A stretch of 57,249 nucleotides of DNA from Erysipelotrichaceae bacterium UBA4808 (GTDB taxonomy: Bacteria > Bacillota_I > Bacilli_A > Erysipelotrichales > Erysipelotrichaceae): assembly GCA_002402585.1 (NCBI GenBank), contig DHGC01000077.1:1-57249 (forward strand), given 5' to 3'. Below are positions 16,261 to 25,270 of this stretch, piece after piece. The notes below the pieces were generated by a model. The model saw nothing but the letters and a program-made list of their open reading frames with translations. It made no database searches and had not been told where the DNA came from. The position numbers and the translations under genes were made by a program. Position 1 is the stretch's first letter; each line of letters begins with the position of its first letter.

Positions 16261-17709
16261 AACATAGTTTTCCTGAAGGATTTTTGTGGGGTGGAGCGAC
16301 AGCAGCAAATCAATGTGAAGGGGCATGGAATGTCGACGGTCGAGGACCAACGGTATTTGATTACATCACAAGTGGTTCACATACAAAACCAAGGATATTT
16401 ACACGGAAGCAAGAGCCGGGTGTGCACTATCCAAATCGTCAAGCAATTCATCATTACGAACGTTATGAGGAGGATATCCGACTATTTGCCGAAATGGGAT
16501 TCAAGTCCTATCGCATGTCACTTTCTTGGACACGTTTTTTTCCAAAAGGAGATGAAGTTGAAGCAAATCCGCTTGGTATTGAGCATTATCGAAAAGTCTT
16601 TGTGCTCTGCAAAGAGTTGGGGATTGAGCCTATTGTCACGTTGAACCATTTTGAAATGCCATTATATTTAGTGGAACAATATCAAGGATGGTCAAATCCA
16701 ATTGTAGTTGAGTTTTTTATAAATTATGTTCGTGTGGTGTTTGATGCGTATAAAGATCTTGTCAAATATTGGTTGACCTTTAATGAGATTAACATGATGA
16801 CACTGCCATTTGGAAGTTTATTGGCTGGAAAGAAACTTGAAGAGGGTGTTTCCTTTATTTCTATGAAAAAAGAAACAACTGACGAAAAAAACATTACGTT
16901 TTCAAGCGTTGCATCATCAATTCATCGCAAGTGCTCGAGCAGCTCATTTGGGTCGTAGGATTCATGATGGGTTTCAGTTTGGATGTATGATGAATGGAAT
17001 GATGTATTACCCATACTCGAGTCATCCAGATGATGTTTTAGAAACACAGAAGAGAACGAACATTGGCAATTTCTTATGTGGTGATGTTCAAGTTCGTGGT
17101 TCTTACCCAGGCTATGCTAAGCGATATTTTTTAGAAAATGATATCAAAATTGAACAAAGTGAAAAGGATGAGCAGATTTTAAAGAATGGAACAGTTGACT
17201 TCTATGCTTTTAGTTATTATGCATCAAACTGTATATCAATAGATCCATCCATAAATAAGATGAATGGAAACTTCAGTATGGGAATACAAAATCCTCATTT
17301 AAAAGCTTCGGATTGGGGTTGGGTTGTTGATCCTACAGGCTTGCGTGTCTATTTGAATAGGGTGTATGATCGTTATCAGATTCCATTAATGATTGTTGAA
17401 AATGGACTCGGTGCAGTTGATGAAGTTAGTGAAGATGGACATGTCCATGATGATTATCGTATTGACTATATGCGTCTTCATATTCAACAGATGGCTGAAG
17501 CCATTAAGGATGGTGTGGATCTATTTGGTTTTACGCCTTGGGGTTGTATTGATCTTGTGTCAGCAGGCACTGGAGAGATGAAAAAACGATATGGAATGAT
17601 TTATGTCGATATTGATGACATCGGAGAAGGGACAGGCAATCGTATTAGAAAAGACTCCTTTTATTGGTATAAGAAAGTTATTGAGTCCAATGGAGCGTCT
17701 TTAGAATAA
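16257..17709 (+). pseudogene. 6-phospho-beta-glucosidase (GH1), interrupted by a +1 frameshift
   Basis: The gene hydrolyses 6-phospho-beta-glucosides delivered by a PTS. Two overlapping frames (16257 to about 16901; 16903 to 17709) join into one normal-length GH1 protein of 483 aa if a single T is removed from TTTT at 16899-16902. The N-terminal half has FPEGFLWGGATAANQ and the acid/base Glu177 in TFNEIN; the second half has the nucleophile Glu in VENGLG (about residue 381) and the GTGEMKKRYG phosphate-binding signature. As written, the first frame stops at 16958 and lacks the nucleophile. It could be a real inactivating mutation or a sequencing error. Confidence 0.88.
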
Positions 17710-17730
17710 CCACGAATTTGTGGTTTTTTT
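17708..17730 (+). terminator. Terminator after the GH1 gene
   Basis: AACCAC (17708-17713), loop GAATTT, GTGGTT (17720-17725), then further Ts. It separates regulator-EIIB-GH1 from the EIIA-EIIC operon. Confidence 0.75.
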
Positions 17731-17947
17731 ATTCATAAATTAAGGGTTCGAACACATGTAGATAGAGCTTTTAAATGATACAGATTATTGACTTATCAAT
17801 ATGAATAGCATTCAATTATTAATTCTCTACCCATACTGTATAAGTTGTCCATACACTAAGGATTTTCAATGATTTGAAAGTCTAAATGACATCGTTTAAG
17901 ATGAGATCAACATTAGATTGATTGATGACGAAAGAGGTAGGTGTTCT
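17731..17947 (+). promoter_or_regulatory. Intergenic control region of the EIIA-EIIC operon
   Basis: About 217 AT-rich bases without a gene. TTATTA-N17-TATAAG ending near 17844 could be a promoter. TGTATA...ATACA (17837-17855) and TTTCAA-N4-TTGAAA (17864-17879) are possible operators; related TGTATA and TTTCAA/TTGAAA elements lie upstream of the regulator gene. I see no -24/-12 (GG...GC) sigma-54 promoter. Confidence 0.4.
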
Positions 17948-18268
17948 ATGAGTTTAGAAGATATCGCAATGCATCTCATAGCGAATTCAGGAGAAGCACG
18001 ATCAGAGGCATTTATTGCACTCCAAGAAGCAAAAAAGGGCAACTTTGAAGAAGCATATAGCCATATGCAACGCTCGGAGTCATTGAGCCTTTTGGCACAC
18101 AAGGCTCAAACTGAGCTTTTGGTCAATGAAGCGAATGGTGTGAAGAATGACCTTAGTATCTTGCTTATTCATGCACAAGATCATTTGATGGCGAGTTTAT
18201 TAGCGAAAGAATTGATTTCAGAAATTATTGAATTGCATCAGTTAAAAGCAGACAAAGTAAACAACTAA
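17948..18268 (+). CDS. PTS lactose/cellobiose-family EIIA component
   Basis: A 106-aa all-helical phosphocarrier that forms trimers in this family. The active site is in LLIHAQDHLMAS: His75 is the expected phosphorylation site, with Asp78 nearby. It would accept phosphate from HPr and hand it to the EIIB at 15949. The ATG at 17948 is preceded by AGAGG/AGGTG; an upstream in-frame ATG at 17918 has no such site. It starts the EIIA-EIIC-PAP2-GH170 operon. Confidence 0.9.
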   Translation: MSLEDIAMHLIANSGEARSEAFIALQEAKKGNFEEAYSHMQRSESLSLLAHKAQTELLVNEANGVKNDLSILLIHAQDHLMASLLAKELISEIIELHQLKADKVNN

Positions 18269-18279
18269 AGGAGAGGTGT

Positions 18280-19617
18280 ATGGAAAACGATAAATTTATG
18301 GATAAGCTTTCAGCATTCTTAATGCCGATAGGAACATTCCTGTCGATGCAAAGACATATTTCAGCCATTTCAGCTGGATTCATGTCAATATTGCCCGTTA
18401 CTTTGATCGGAGCAATCAGTCAAATCATTACGAATCCACCGATAACAGCAGACGCCATCGCTAAAGGGGGATTATTCGCATCCATATTAGGGCCTTGGTA
18501 CAATTTTGCTCAAGCCAATAAGGTGATGCTCAGTATTCCCTATAACATGACAATGGGAATCATCGGTGTCATTGCGGCATTTGCAATTGCTTATCACTTA
18601 GCGAAAAGCTATAAAATGAAGCAACTTCAAGCGGGATTCATCTCAATGATCATGTTTTTAATGATCGCTGGTCCTGCAACCTTGCTAACATTAGCAGATG
18701 GTACGACAACTGTTACAGCGATCGACACATTCTTGCTTGGTGGAACAGGTTTATTTACAGCTATTGTCATTGCGATCGTTTCAGTTGAGATTACACGCTT
18801 CTGCGAACGGAAGAATCTTGTAATTAAGATGCCAGAAGCTGTTCCAACTGCTATGGCCGAGTCTTTTTCATCAATCATTCCACTTGCAATCAACCTAATT
18901 GTGATCTTTGGCTTCAATCAGGTTATTGTAGCAGCTACAGGTTATGGATTGCCACTTATGATTATGGGCATTCTATCTTTGCCACTCGCTGCACTCAATT
19001 CAATACCAGGAATGGTTATCATTGGTATTTTTGCAAGTTTGTTGTGGGTCATGGGGATTCATGGAACGATGGTTGTCTTTATGGCCTTGATGCCTGTGCT
19101 CATTGGTGCCGTTACACAGAATGCTGAACTTGTAGCAAACGGTCAAGCGCCGATTTTCCAACCCATCTTCTTGTTTATGGGCTCGATGGCTGTGGGCGGA
19201 GCAGGGAACACGCTTGGTTTGGTTATCTTGATGTTGAAGAGTAAATCGAAACAGTTAAAAGCTATCGGGCAAATTGCTATTGTTCCTGGTTTCTTTGGTA
19301 TCAATGAACCCGTTACATTTGGTGCTCCGATCATGTATAATCCAATTTTGGCAATTCCATTTATCTTATCACCTGTGATAAACATGGTGATTCTATATTT
19401 CGCATATCAGGTGAATTTCATTAAGCCTCCGTTCATTCTTATCATGAGTTTGATGCCGATTGGTGTGGGTGAGTTTCTTTCTACGCTCAACTTTACAAAT
19501 GCGCTTCTACCATTTCTATTGATTCCTGTTTCTATTCTAACGTACTATCCATTCTTTAAGGCTTACGAAAAGCAACTTGTTACGCGAGAAGCGGATCAAG
19601 AAGCTGAGCTTGCTTAA
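18280..19617 (+). CDS. PTS lactose/cellobiose-family EIIC permease
   Basis: A 445-aa membrane permease with about 10 hydrophobic segments, the CelB-type translocation subunit. The segment PGFFGINEPVTFGAPIMYNP is the family's substrate-site signature and contains the conserved GINEP. Together with the EIIA and EIIB here it forms a complete PTS. The substrate could be a beta-disaccharide or a muropeptide-derived sugar. AAAGGAG precedes the ATG. Confidence 0.93.
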   Translation: MENDKFMDKLSAFLMPIGTFLSMQRHISAISAGFMSILPVTLIGAISQIITNPPITADAIAKGGLFASILGPWYNFAQANKVMLSIPYNMTMGIIGVIAAFAIAYHLAKSYKMKQLQAGFISMIMFLMIAGPATLLTLADGTTTVTAIDTFLLGGTGLFTAIVIAIVSVEITRFCERKNLVIKMPEAVPTAMAESFSSIIPLAINLIVIFGFNQVIVAATGYGLPLMIMGILSLPLAALNSIPGMVIIGIFASLLWVMGIHGTMVVFMALMPVLIGAVTQNAELVANGQAPIFQPIFLFMGSMAVGGAGNTLGLVILMLKSKSKQLKAIGQIAIVPGFFGINEPVTFGAPIMYNPILAIPFILSPVINMVILYFAYQVNFIKPPFILIMSLMPIGVGEFLSTLNFTNALLPFLLIPVSILTYYPFFKAYEKQLVTREADQEAELA

Positions 19618-19638
19618 GCAAACCTAAGAGGAAGAAAC

Positions 19639-20451
19639 ATGTTACTTACAAAAAAAGAAAAATACGCATTGATTTCATTATTTGTTGTTTTGATCGCTGT
19701 CTTTACGTTTCTAGATTTACCTTTTACTAAACTTGTTTTTGATCGAGATAGCCTCTTTGGTCGGTTCTTTTGGGTTTTCGGAGAATTACCATCTACATTT
19801 ATTGGAACAGCTGGTTTTGCATTTCTCGCTATGAGCTACACGAAGAACAATAATATTATACTGATTCTAAACATTTTGATATTCGGTCTCTTGTCGATTC
19901 TTCTTGGTCTTTTAATGGGATTTCAAGTCTTACACTATCTTGAGTTTGAAGTTATGCCCTTTGCTCTAATGGGATCTTTGATCTCACTTTTGCTACTATA
20001 TGTTTCAAGTCGAATGAGTATTGAGAAGAAAAAACATTTAAGAATCTATGCCATTATTGTAGTTTTAACGGTATTCTTGTCAATTCTTATTCCAAATATC
20101 ATCAAGATTCTCTGGGCTCGTCCTCGCTATCGAATTTTTAATGGGGATGACAGCTTATTCAGAGCTTGGTATGATAGATCTGGAATCACAAATAATGATG
20201 ATTGGAAGTCTTTTCCATCCGGTCACTCAGCATTATCCACTAGTATTTTACTTTATACCTTTTTGCCTCAATTATTTGATAAACTTAAAGGTAAGGAAAG
20301 ACAGATCATGTTTTTCTGCTCAGTCTGGATTGTACTTGTTATGTTGTCGCGTGTTGTAATGGGTGACCATTTTGTAACGGATACGTTATTTGGTACAGGG
20401 ATCACATTGCTACTCTTTGCGGGATTTAAAAAGCTGTTTTTAAAGCAATAA
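19639..20451 (+). CDS. PAP2-family membrane phosphatase
   Basis: A 270-aa integral membrane protein with about six hydrophobic segments. The phosphatase signature is complete: KILWARPR, SFPSGHSALSTS (catalytic His) and SRVVMGDHFVTD. Family members dephosphorylate undecaprenyl pyrophosphate, phosphatidylglycerol phosphate or similar lipids. It sits between EIIC and the GH170-type gene with short spacers, so is probably co-transcribed; a cell-wall lipid-carrier role would fit MupG but is inference. Confidence 0.85.
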   Translation: MLLTKKEKYALISLFVVLIAVFTFLDLPFTKLVFDRDSLFGRFFWVFGELPSTFIGTAGFAFLAMSYTKNNNIILILNILIFGLLSILLGLLMGFQVLHYLEFEVMPFALMGSLISLLLLYVSSRMSIEKKKHLRIYAIIVVLTVFLSILIPNIIKILWARPRYRIFNGDDSLFRAWYDRSGITNNDDWKSFPSGHSALSTSILLYTFLPQLFDKLKGKERQIMFFCSVWIVLVMLSRVVMGDHFVTDTLFGTGITLLLFAGFKKLFLKQ

Positions 20452-20461
20452 AAGGAAAACC

Positions 20462-21556
20462 ATGAAAAATTTAGGAATCTCGATTTATCCACAAAAGGCA
20501 TCACTTGAAAGAAACATCGCTTATCTAGAAGATGCCGCTCGTTTTGGATTTAAACGACTCTTTGTCGCACTCTTAGGTGCAGAACCTTCACAAGAAGGCA
20601 TACGTCGTGATTATGGTCCAATCTTAAAAAGGGCGAAGGAATTGGGTTATGAAATTTCCTGTGATGTGAATGGAGAAGTTATGAAGGCAGTTTGTGGTGA
20701 AGGATATTTCGGTAACTTCGATTTGAGCTTTTTCAAAGAAATGGGTGTCGATATCATTCGCTTTGATATGGGCATGAGTGAGATGGAAGAAGCCTTCTTC
20801 ATTCGTAATCCATTTGGTATTAAAGTTGAACTGAACATGTCGATGGAAATTGATCACGTGGCGGGTGTGCTTGCGATGGGTGCGCCAAAGCACAGTGTCA
20901 TGGGTTGCCATAATTACTATCCTCATGAATACACAGGTTTGTCACTCGAATACTTTAACCGTTGCACAGCCATCTGGAATAAACATCATCTTCGAACCGC
21001 TGCTTTCATCTCGACCCAATCGACTGAGAAGGATGGACCTTGGCCAATCTGTGATGGTTTACCAACCCTTGAGATGCATCGTCATCTTCCCATTACAACG
21101 CAATTGAAACATTACGTTGGCATGGATACCATCGATGACATCTTGATTGGGGATGCGTTTGCGACCGTAGAAGAATTAGAAGCGTTGAGCAAAGTAAATA
21201 AACAAATCATTAACTTGGAAGTTGAACTCGTGGATGGCTTGAGTGATGCTTATAAGAAGATTCTAAAGATGCCTCTATCAAGAAGACCGGATACGAATGA
21301 TTACTTCATCCGAACGATTGAAGGTCGTCTCTTCTTACGTAAAGAAGATATTCAGCCTTTCAATAGCGTTGATATCAAACGTGGAGACATCCTAATTGAA
21401 AACAATCTCTATGGTCAATACAAAGGTGAAGTTCAAATCGCATTGAAAGACATGCACAACAGTGGAAGAACCAATGTGGTGGGACATATCAAGGATGATG
21501 AAGTCTTCCTGATTGATACCATTAAGCCTGGTCAGTCTTTTGGCTTCGAGTACTAA
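20462..21556 (+). CDS. DUF871 / MupG-type 6-phospho-glycosidase (GH170)
   Basis: A 364-aa two-domain protein: a TIM-barrel N-terminal domain (about 1-240) and a cyclophilin-like C-terminal domain (about 250-364). The start MKNLGISIYPQ and CHNYYPHEYTGLS are typical of the DUF871 family. The characterised member, Staphylococcus MupG, cleaves MurNAc-6-phosphate-GlcNAc after PTS uptake. Position in a PTS operon supports a 6-phospho-glycosidase role; the exact sugar is unknown. No murQ etherase is in the window, which weakens a strict MurNAc assignment. Confidence 0.82.
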   Translation: MKNLGISIYPQKASLERNIAYLEDAARFGFKRLFVALLGAEPSQEGIRRDYGPILKRAKELGYEISCDVNGEVMKAVCGEGYFGNFDLSFFKEMGVDIIRFDMGMSEMEEAFFIRNPFGIKVELNMSMEIDHVAGVLAMGAPKHSVMGCHNYYPHEYTGLSLEYFNRCTAIWNKHHLRTAAFISTQSTEKDGPWPICDGLPTLEMHRHLPITTQLKHYVGMDTIDDILIGDAFATVEELEALSKVNKQIINLEVELVDGLSDAYKKILKMPLSRRPDTNDYFIRTIEGRLFLRKEDIQPFNSVDIKRGDILIENNLYGQYKGEVQIALKDMHNSGRTNVVGHIKDDEVFLIDTIKPGQSFGFEY

Positions 21557-21566
21557 AAACATTCTT

Positions 21567-21596
21567 AAAGGCAGACATAAACTGATTGCCTTTTTT
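21567..21596 (+). terminator. Terminator after the GH170 gene
   Basis: AAAGGCA (21567-21573) pairs with TGCCTTT (21587-21593), then more Ts. It ends one base before the next promoter element. Confidence 0.75.
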
Positions 21597-21597
21597 G

Positions 21598-21614
21598 TGA
21601 TACACTGAATTCAA
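21598..21614 (+). promoter_or_regulatory. Extended -10 promoter, probable leaderless mRNA
   Basis: TG-A-TACACT (21598-21606) lies 7 bases before the ATG at 21614, with no ribosome binding site between them. Confidence 0.55.
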
Positions 21615-22660
21615 TGAAGAAACTCTTTAGTCAGACCTGGTTCACGGTGCTGCTTATCTTGGCCTTGAGTGCATTAGCCCTTGGCTTGGCTTTATATGAC
21701 AGCTTTGACACCGTTATTGAAACACTGACCAACATCAATCCATTCATATTTATCATCTTTGCTATTTGGGGCTTGATTCCTTTTATGTTACAAGGGTTTA
21801 TCTTAAGCATAATGGCTAAGCATCTTTACCCGTCGTATCGTTTTCATGAGGGCTTCATCAATGCCTTGGTTGGTGGTTTCATGTCTGGTGTCACCCCATC
21901 AAGTACCGGTGGTCAAGTGGCGCAAACCTATACGTTTAAGAAACAGGGCTTAAAAAGCTCACAAGGTGCTGGGCTAATCTGGCTGGACTATTTTCTTTAT
22001 ACCATCAGTTTGGTCGTGCTCGCATCGCTCTTATTTCTAACGAATGTATCGGAGTTTGCCCACAGTTCAATCACCTTTGTCTTTGGTTTAGGTCTTGCCA
22101 TCAATATCTTCATCATCGTATTTTTGGGTTTGATGGTCTTTTATCCAAAAATCTACCGCAAGCTGATGACCACATTGATTGCCTTTTCAGAGAAGATCAA
22201 ATTGGTCAAACAAAAAGGGAAAATCGTGGAAGGTTGGCACAAGATCTTGGACCACTTTTATGAAGCACAAAGTGTGATCACGGAAAACAGATCATTGTTG
22301 GGCAAACTTTTTGGTTTGAATTTAGCTCGACTCTTGGTCTACTTTGCGACCCCATTGGTCATTGGACTTTTCTTACAACTTGATATTCATTGGAATCAGG
22401 TTGTTCATTTGATTGCCTTGGCATCCTTCGTATCCATTGCGAATACTTTTGTCCCACTCCCAGGGGCAGCGGGCGCTACGGAGAGTCTCTTTGTTTTAAC
22501 CTTCTCAACGGTCATCGGAAAGGCTAGTGCTGCCAGCATCATGATCCTTTGGCGCTTCTTTAGTTTTTATCAAATCCTCTTGATTGGTGGTATACTATTT
22601 TTTAAGGTCCGACATCAGTCGGATAAGGAGATTCAGGATGAAGAAAGTACTTATTATTAG
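21614..22660 (+). CDS. Flippase-like / LPG-synthase-TM-domain membrane protein (UPF0104)
   Basis: A 348-aa protein with about eight transmembrane segments, resembling the YbhN/UPF0104 family and the membrane domain of lysylphosphatidylglycerol synthases. Family traits include GGFMSGVTPSSTGGQVAQTY (about 91-110) and PLPGAAGATESLF near residue 284. It lacks the C-terminal aminoacyl-transfer domain, so it is not an MprF synthase. Its substrate is unknown; lipid flipping is a family-based guess. The lipoprotein gene overlaps its 3' end. Confidence 0.8.
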   Translation: MKKLFSQTWFTVLLILALSALALGLALYDSFDTVIETLTNINPFIFIIFAIWGLIPFMLQGFILSIMAKHLYPSYRFHEGFINALVGGFMSGVTPSSTGGQVAQTYTFKKQGLKSSQGAGLIWLDYFLYTISLVVLASLLFLTNVSEFAHSSITFVFGLGLAINIFIIVFLGLMVFYPKIYRKLMTTLIAFSEKIKLVKQKGKIVEGWHKILDHFYEAQSVITENRSLLGKLFGLNLARLLVYFATPLVIGLFLQLDIHWNQVVHLIALASFVSIANTFVPLPGAAGATESLFVLTFSTVIGKASAASIMILWRFFSFYQILLIGGILFFKVRHQSDKEIQDEESTYY

Positions 22661-22877
22661 TTTGTTTCTCTTAACGTTAACAGGCTGTAATCTACAGGTC
22701 ATCGATACGACTTGGAAATACGATTGGGCATACATCAATGTGGGCGATGAGACGATTCGCTGTGAAGTCAGCTCATGGAAAGATTATACAGAGAGCGATA
22801 TGATACAGGTTCGTTGTGAAGATGGACGTTCATTCTTAGGACACAGTTCAGCCATCATCTTACAGAGTGGTGATTAG
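22638..22877 (+). CDS. Small predicted lipoprotein
   Basis: A 79-aa protein of unknown function. A Lys-rich start, a hydrophobic stretch and the lipobox LTGC (Cys17) mark it as a lipoprotein. The mature part is about 63 residues and contains a WKYDWAYINVGDETI segment. The ATG has AAGGAG 7 bases upstream, inside the 3' end of the preceding gene (23-base overlap). Its stop codon TAG shares a base with the GTG start of the next gene. I recognise no defined family with certainty. Confidence 0.75.
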   Translation: MKKVLIISLFLLTLTGCNLQVIDTTWKYDWAYINVGDETIRCEVSSWKDYTESDMIQVRCEDGRSFLGHSSAIILQSGD

Positions 22878-23548
22878 TGGTCATCAAGTATCTTAAAATC
22901 AACGATCTTGTATTGGCATACACGATCCATTTTGAAGCGCGAAGAAGTCTATCCATGCGTTTTCGTGATGAGCAACTGGTCGTCAAGGCTCCTTTGAATA
23001 TGCCCCTTAAGGTATTGGATGATTGGATCGAATCCAAAAAGGAATGGATCCTTAGACAATACCGCGTTCAACAAACTTTGAATCTCAATGAAGATGAGAT
23101 GTGGTTCTTGAACAAGAAGATCAAACTTGAGTATCATGAGGCTGCTCAATTCGCTTATATGATTAGCGATGGCATCCTCCATGTTTATCACTCGAAGCGG
23201 ATGCGTCGGGAAAATGCTTATCTAAGGATGCGCTTGGATATGGCTGAGAAAATCATTTTACCCATCTATCATTCAATGGTTGAAAACACAGGACTTCAAG
23301 CCAAAAGCATTTCAATCAAGTCCATGAAGCGCAGTTGGGGACGTTGTGATTCCAAACAACACATTCGTTTGAATGAACGTTTGATTGAATGTGATATACG
23401 TTTCATTGAATATGTCTGTGTGCATGAATTGATGCATCTCAAGCATATGAATCATTCAAAGCAGTTCTATGTTTCAATTGAAAATGTGTTGCCAGACTAT
23501 CAAAAAAGACGTCGTATGACGCCTTATCAATATGCTTATCTGACTTGA
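22877..23548 (+). CDS. YgjP/M48-like metallopeptidase domain protein (DUF45)
   Basis: A 223-aa protein of the YgjP-like family. The zinc motif HELMH (residues 183-187) and the upstream SWGRCD block (153-158) are conserved marks of the group. The function is poorly defined; it is often annotated as a SprT-like or M48-like peptidase. It begins with GTG overlapping the upstream TAG. Its 3' end overlaps the convergent rqcH gene by 13 bases. Confidence 0.82.
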   Translation: MVIKYLKINDLVLAYTIHFEARRSLSMRFRDEQLVVKAPLNMPLKVLDDWIESKKEWILRQYRVQQTLNLNEDEMWFLNKKIKLEYHEAAQFAYMISDGILHVYHSKRMRRENAYLRMRLDMAEKIILPIYHSMVENTGLQAKSISIKSMKRSWGRCDSKQHIRLNERLIECDIRFIEYVCVHELMHLKHMNHSKQFYVSIENVLPDYQKRRRMTPYQYAYLT

Positions 23549-25173
23549 TGATCTTTAATGATTTGGATGAGTTCCGCTTCATTGGGCTCGATCATAAGTG
23601 TCGAATAATTACTAATGTTTACCGTTCCGGGTTTCGCATCCGGGATTTTTTTAAGGTCCTTGATTTGAACCATTTGGACTTCTACTTTGGCACGACCACG
23701 TGCTTTCGAGTAATACGCTGCGAAGCTCGCCGCAAGTTCAATCAAATCCTTATCCTCACTGTTTTGAAGCAAGACATGAGAACCATGATAAGCAGAGGCA
23801 TGGAACCAAAGATCTTTCTTTTGACCGATCTTAAAGGTGATCAGTTCATTCTGAAGATTGTTTTTACCAACATAAATCCGTGCATCCCCAAAGTGAAGCA
23901 GGATAATGTTCAACTTCACTTCTTTTTTCCGTTTCGGCGCATGTTTCTGTTTGAGATAGCCTTCACGAACCAATTCTTCGCGCATCTCAATCGCATCATT
24001 GACACTGGCCAATTCAATCTGTTCACTTAAACTTGTGAAATAGTCGATTTCATTTTGATTCAACTCCAATTGATGGGTGATGTGGACTTGACCTTTTTTC
24101 CCTTTGTTATATTTTTGATAATAACGTTGAGCATTCTGTTTACCATCGTACTTATCATCTAGCGGAATATGAATGATCGCATCCGTCTCAAAGTCTTTGG
24201 TTTCGAATATCTTCAATCCTTTTGGAACTTGCATGCCATAAGCATAGAGATAATCACCATAACTACGCCACTTCTCACAATCCAAAGCCTCATCCATCGC
24301 TTCCAAGAGTTTAGGGCGTTTTTGCTTGGCTTTCTTAAGTTCACGATTGATGAACTTGATCAAATCACCACTGTGCTGCTTGATGCGTTCTTTCTCTTCC
24401 AAAGCTTGATAGACATGGTCTAAGCCATCCATCAAAGAATATTGGGTAAAGCTTTGATTTAGATGACTGAGTTCGATGCAGTGATAATCACTGGCTTTCT
24501 CATCTGATACAAAGCAAAAATCTGAATGTGCAATCTGATCCATAACGGATTTAAACGTTTCACCTTGTTTCAAACGATATTCGACTTCGCGTGCTAAGAG
24601 GGGTGAGAAACCATGGAATTGATCCATAAGCGACAATGTTGGATCATAAATACTTGAGAATGGATTTCTACGATCGCTTTGTTCAGGGTAGTTGTAGGCG
24701 GCGCCTGGATGGATGGTGCGTTTGGTGTTCTCAAAGGGTGGAATACGCTTCAAGGCATCGATGACACGACTTTCATCATCCACAAACACCACATTGGCAT
24801 ATTTGCCCATGAGTTCAATCATCAAACGATACTGGTGAAGATCACCCAGTTCGTTACGCTTTTGAATCTTGAATTCCACAACGCGATCCAAGCCGATTTG
24901 TTGGATGCTTAAGATCAAACCATCTTCCAAATGTTTTCTAAGAAGCATCACGAAATTACTGGGCTCCTGAGGGTACACAAAGTTCTGATTTGAGAACTGT
25001 AAACGATTGTGTACGGAATGCGCAGATAATAAGAGTTGCAATTTAGCATCGTGATTGCGTACAATAAAAACCAACTCATTTTCGGAGACATGATAGATCC
25101 GTTGGATTTTCATCGGTGTCTGAGTGCTGAGTTTTTGAAGGATACGATTTAAGAAGAGTCCGTCTAGTGCCAT
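23536..25173 (-). CDS. rqcH: Ribosome quality-control factor RqcH (NFACT, FbpA family)
   Basis: A 545-aa Rqc2 homologue that binds stalled 50S subunits and directs alanine-tail addition in Bacillus. The NFACT-N domain starts MALDGLFLNRIL and has the functionally important Asp96-Arg97 in IGLDRVV. A coiled-coil section (about 260-410) is followed by NFACT-R with DLWFHASAYHGSHV. I start at 25173 (GAGGA upstream, with a TATAAT further up); an open extension to 25320 would overlap the gmk promoter. Adjacency to gmk is shared with Bacillus, where yloA is close by. Confidence 0.93.
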   Translation of the reverse strand: MALDGLFLNRILQKLSTQTPMKIQRIYHVSENELVFIVRNHDAKLQLLLSAHSVHNRLQFSNQNFVYPQEPSNFVMLLRKHLEDGLILSIQQIGLDRVVEFKIQKRNELGDLHQYRLMIELMGKYANVVFVDDESRVIDALKRIPPFENTKRTIHPGAAYNYPEQSDRRNPFSSIYDPTLSLMDQFHGFSPLLAREVEYRLKQGETFKSVMDQIAHSDFCFVSDEKASDYHCIELSHLNQSFTQYSLMDGLDHVYQALEEKERIKQHSGDLIKFINRELKKAKQKRPKLLEAMDEALDCEKWRSYGDYLYAYGMQVPKGLKIFETKDFETDAIIHIPLDDKYDGKQNAQRYYQKYNKGKKGQVHITHQLELNQNEIDYFTSLSEQIELASVNDAIEMREELVREGYLKQKHAPKRKKEVKLNIILLHFGDARIYVGKNNLQNELITFKIGQKKDLWFHASAYHGSHVLLQNSEDKDLIELAASFAAYYSKARGRAKVEVQMVQIKDLKKIPDAKPGTVNISNYSTLMIEPNEAELIQIIKDHQVR

Positions 25174-25191
25174 AGGTTCCTCGTGTTGTCC

Positions 25192-25200
25192 ATTATACCA
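25192..25200 (-). promoter_or_regulatory. Extended -10 of the rqcH promoter
   Basis: TG-G-TATAAT on the minus strand (25200-25192), divergent from the gmk promoter. The leader carries a normal ribosome binding site. Confidence 0.65.
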
Positions 25201-25220
25201 TGGACAAATGGGATTTTGGA

Positions 25221-25249
25221 TTGACACCATGGACTTGCTTGCGTATGAT
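25221..25249 (+). promoter_or_regulatory. Sigma-A promoter of gmk
   Basis: Perfect TTGACA (25221-25226), 17-base spacer, TATGAT (25244-25249). Start expected near 25256; AGAGGG then lies before the ATG at 25271. Confidence 0.85.
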
Positions 25250-25270
25250 ATTCGATAAAGAGGGTACAAG

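Noticed and set aside
16890..16910. Programmed +1 frameshift in the GH1 gene
   Set aside because: There is no rare codon, stop codon or stimulatory structure at TTTT; a mutation or sequencing error is simpler.
17731..17947. Sigma-54 (-24/-12) promoter upstream of EIIA
   Set aside because: A LevR-like regulator made me look, but no GG-N10-GC pair with the flanking consensus is present.
23545..24030. 161-aa plus-strand frame following the YgjP-type gene
   Set aside because: It lies wholly antisense to rqcH, whose NFACT-R motifs are conserved in the other strand.
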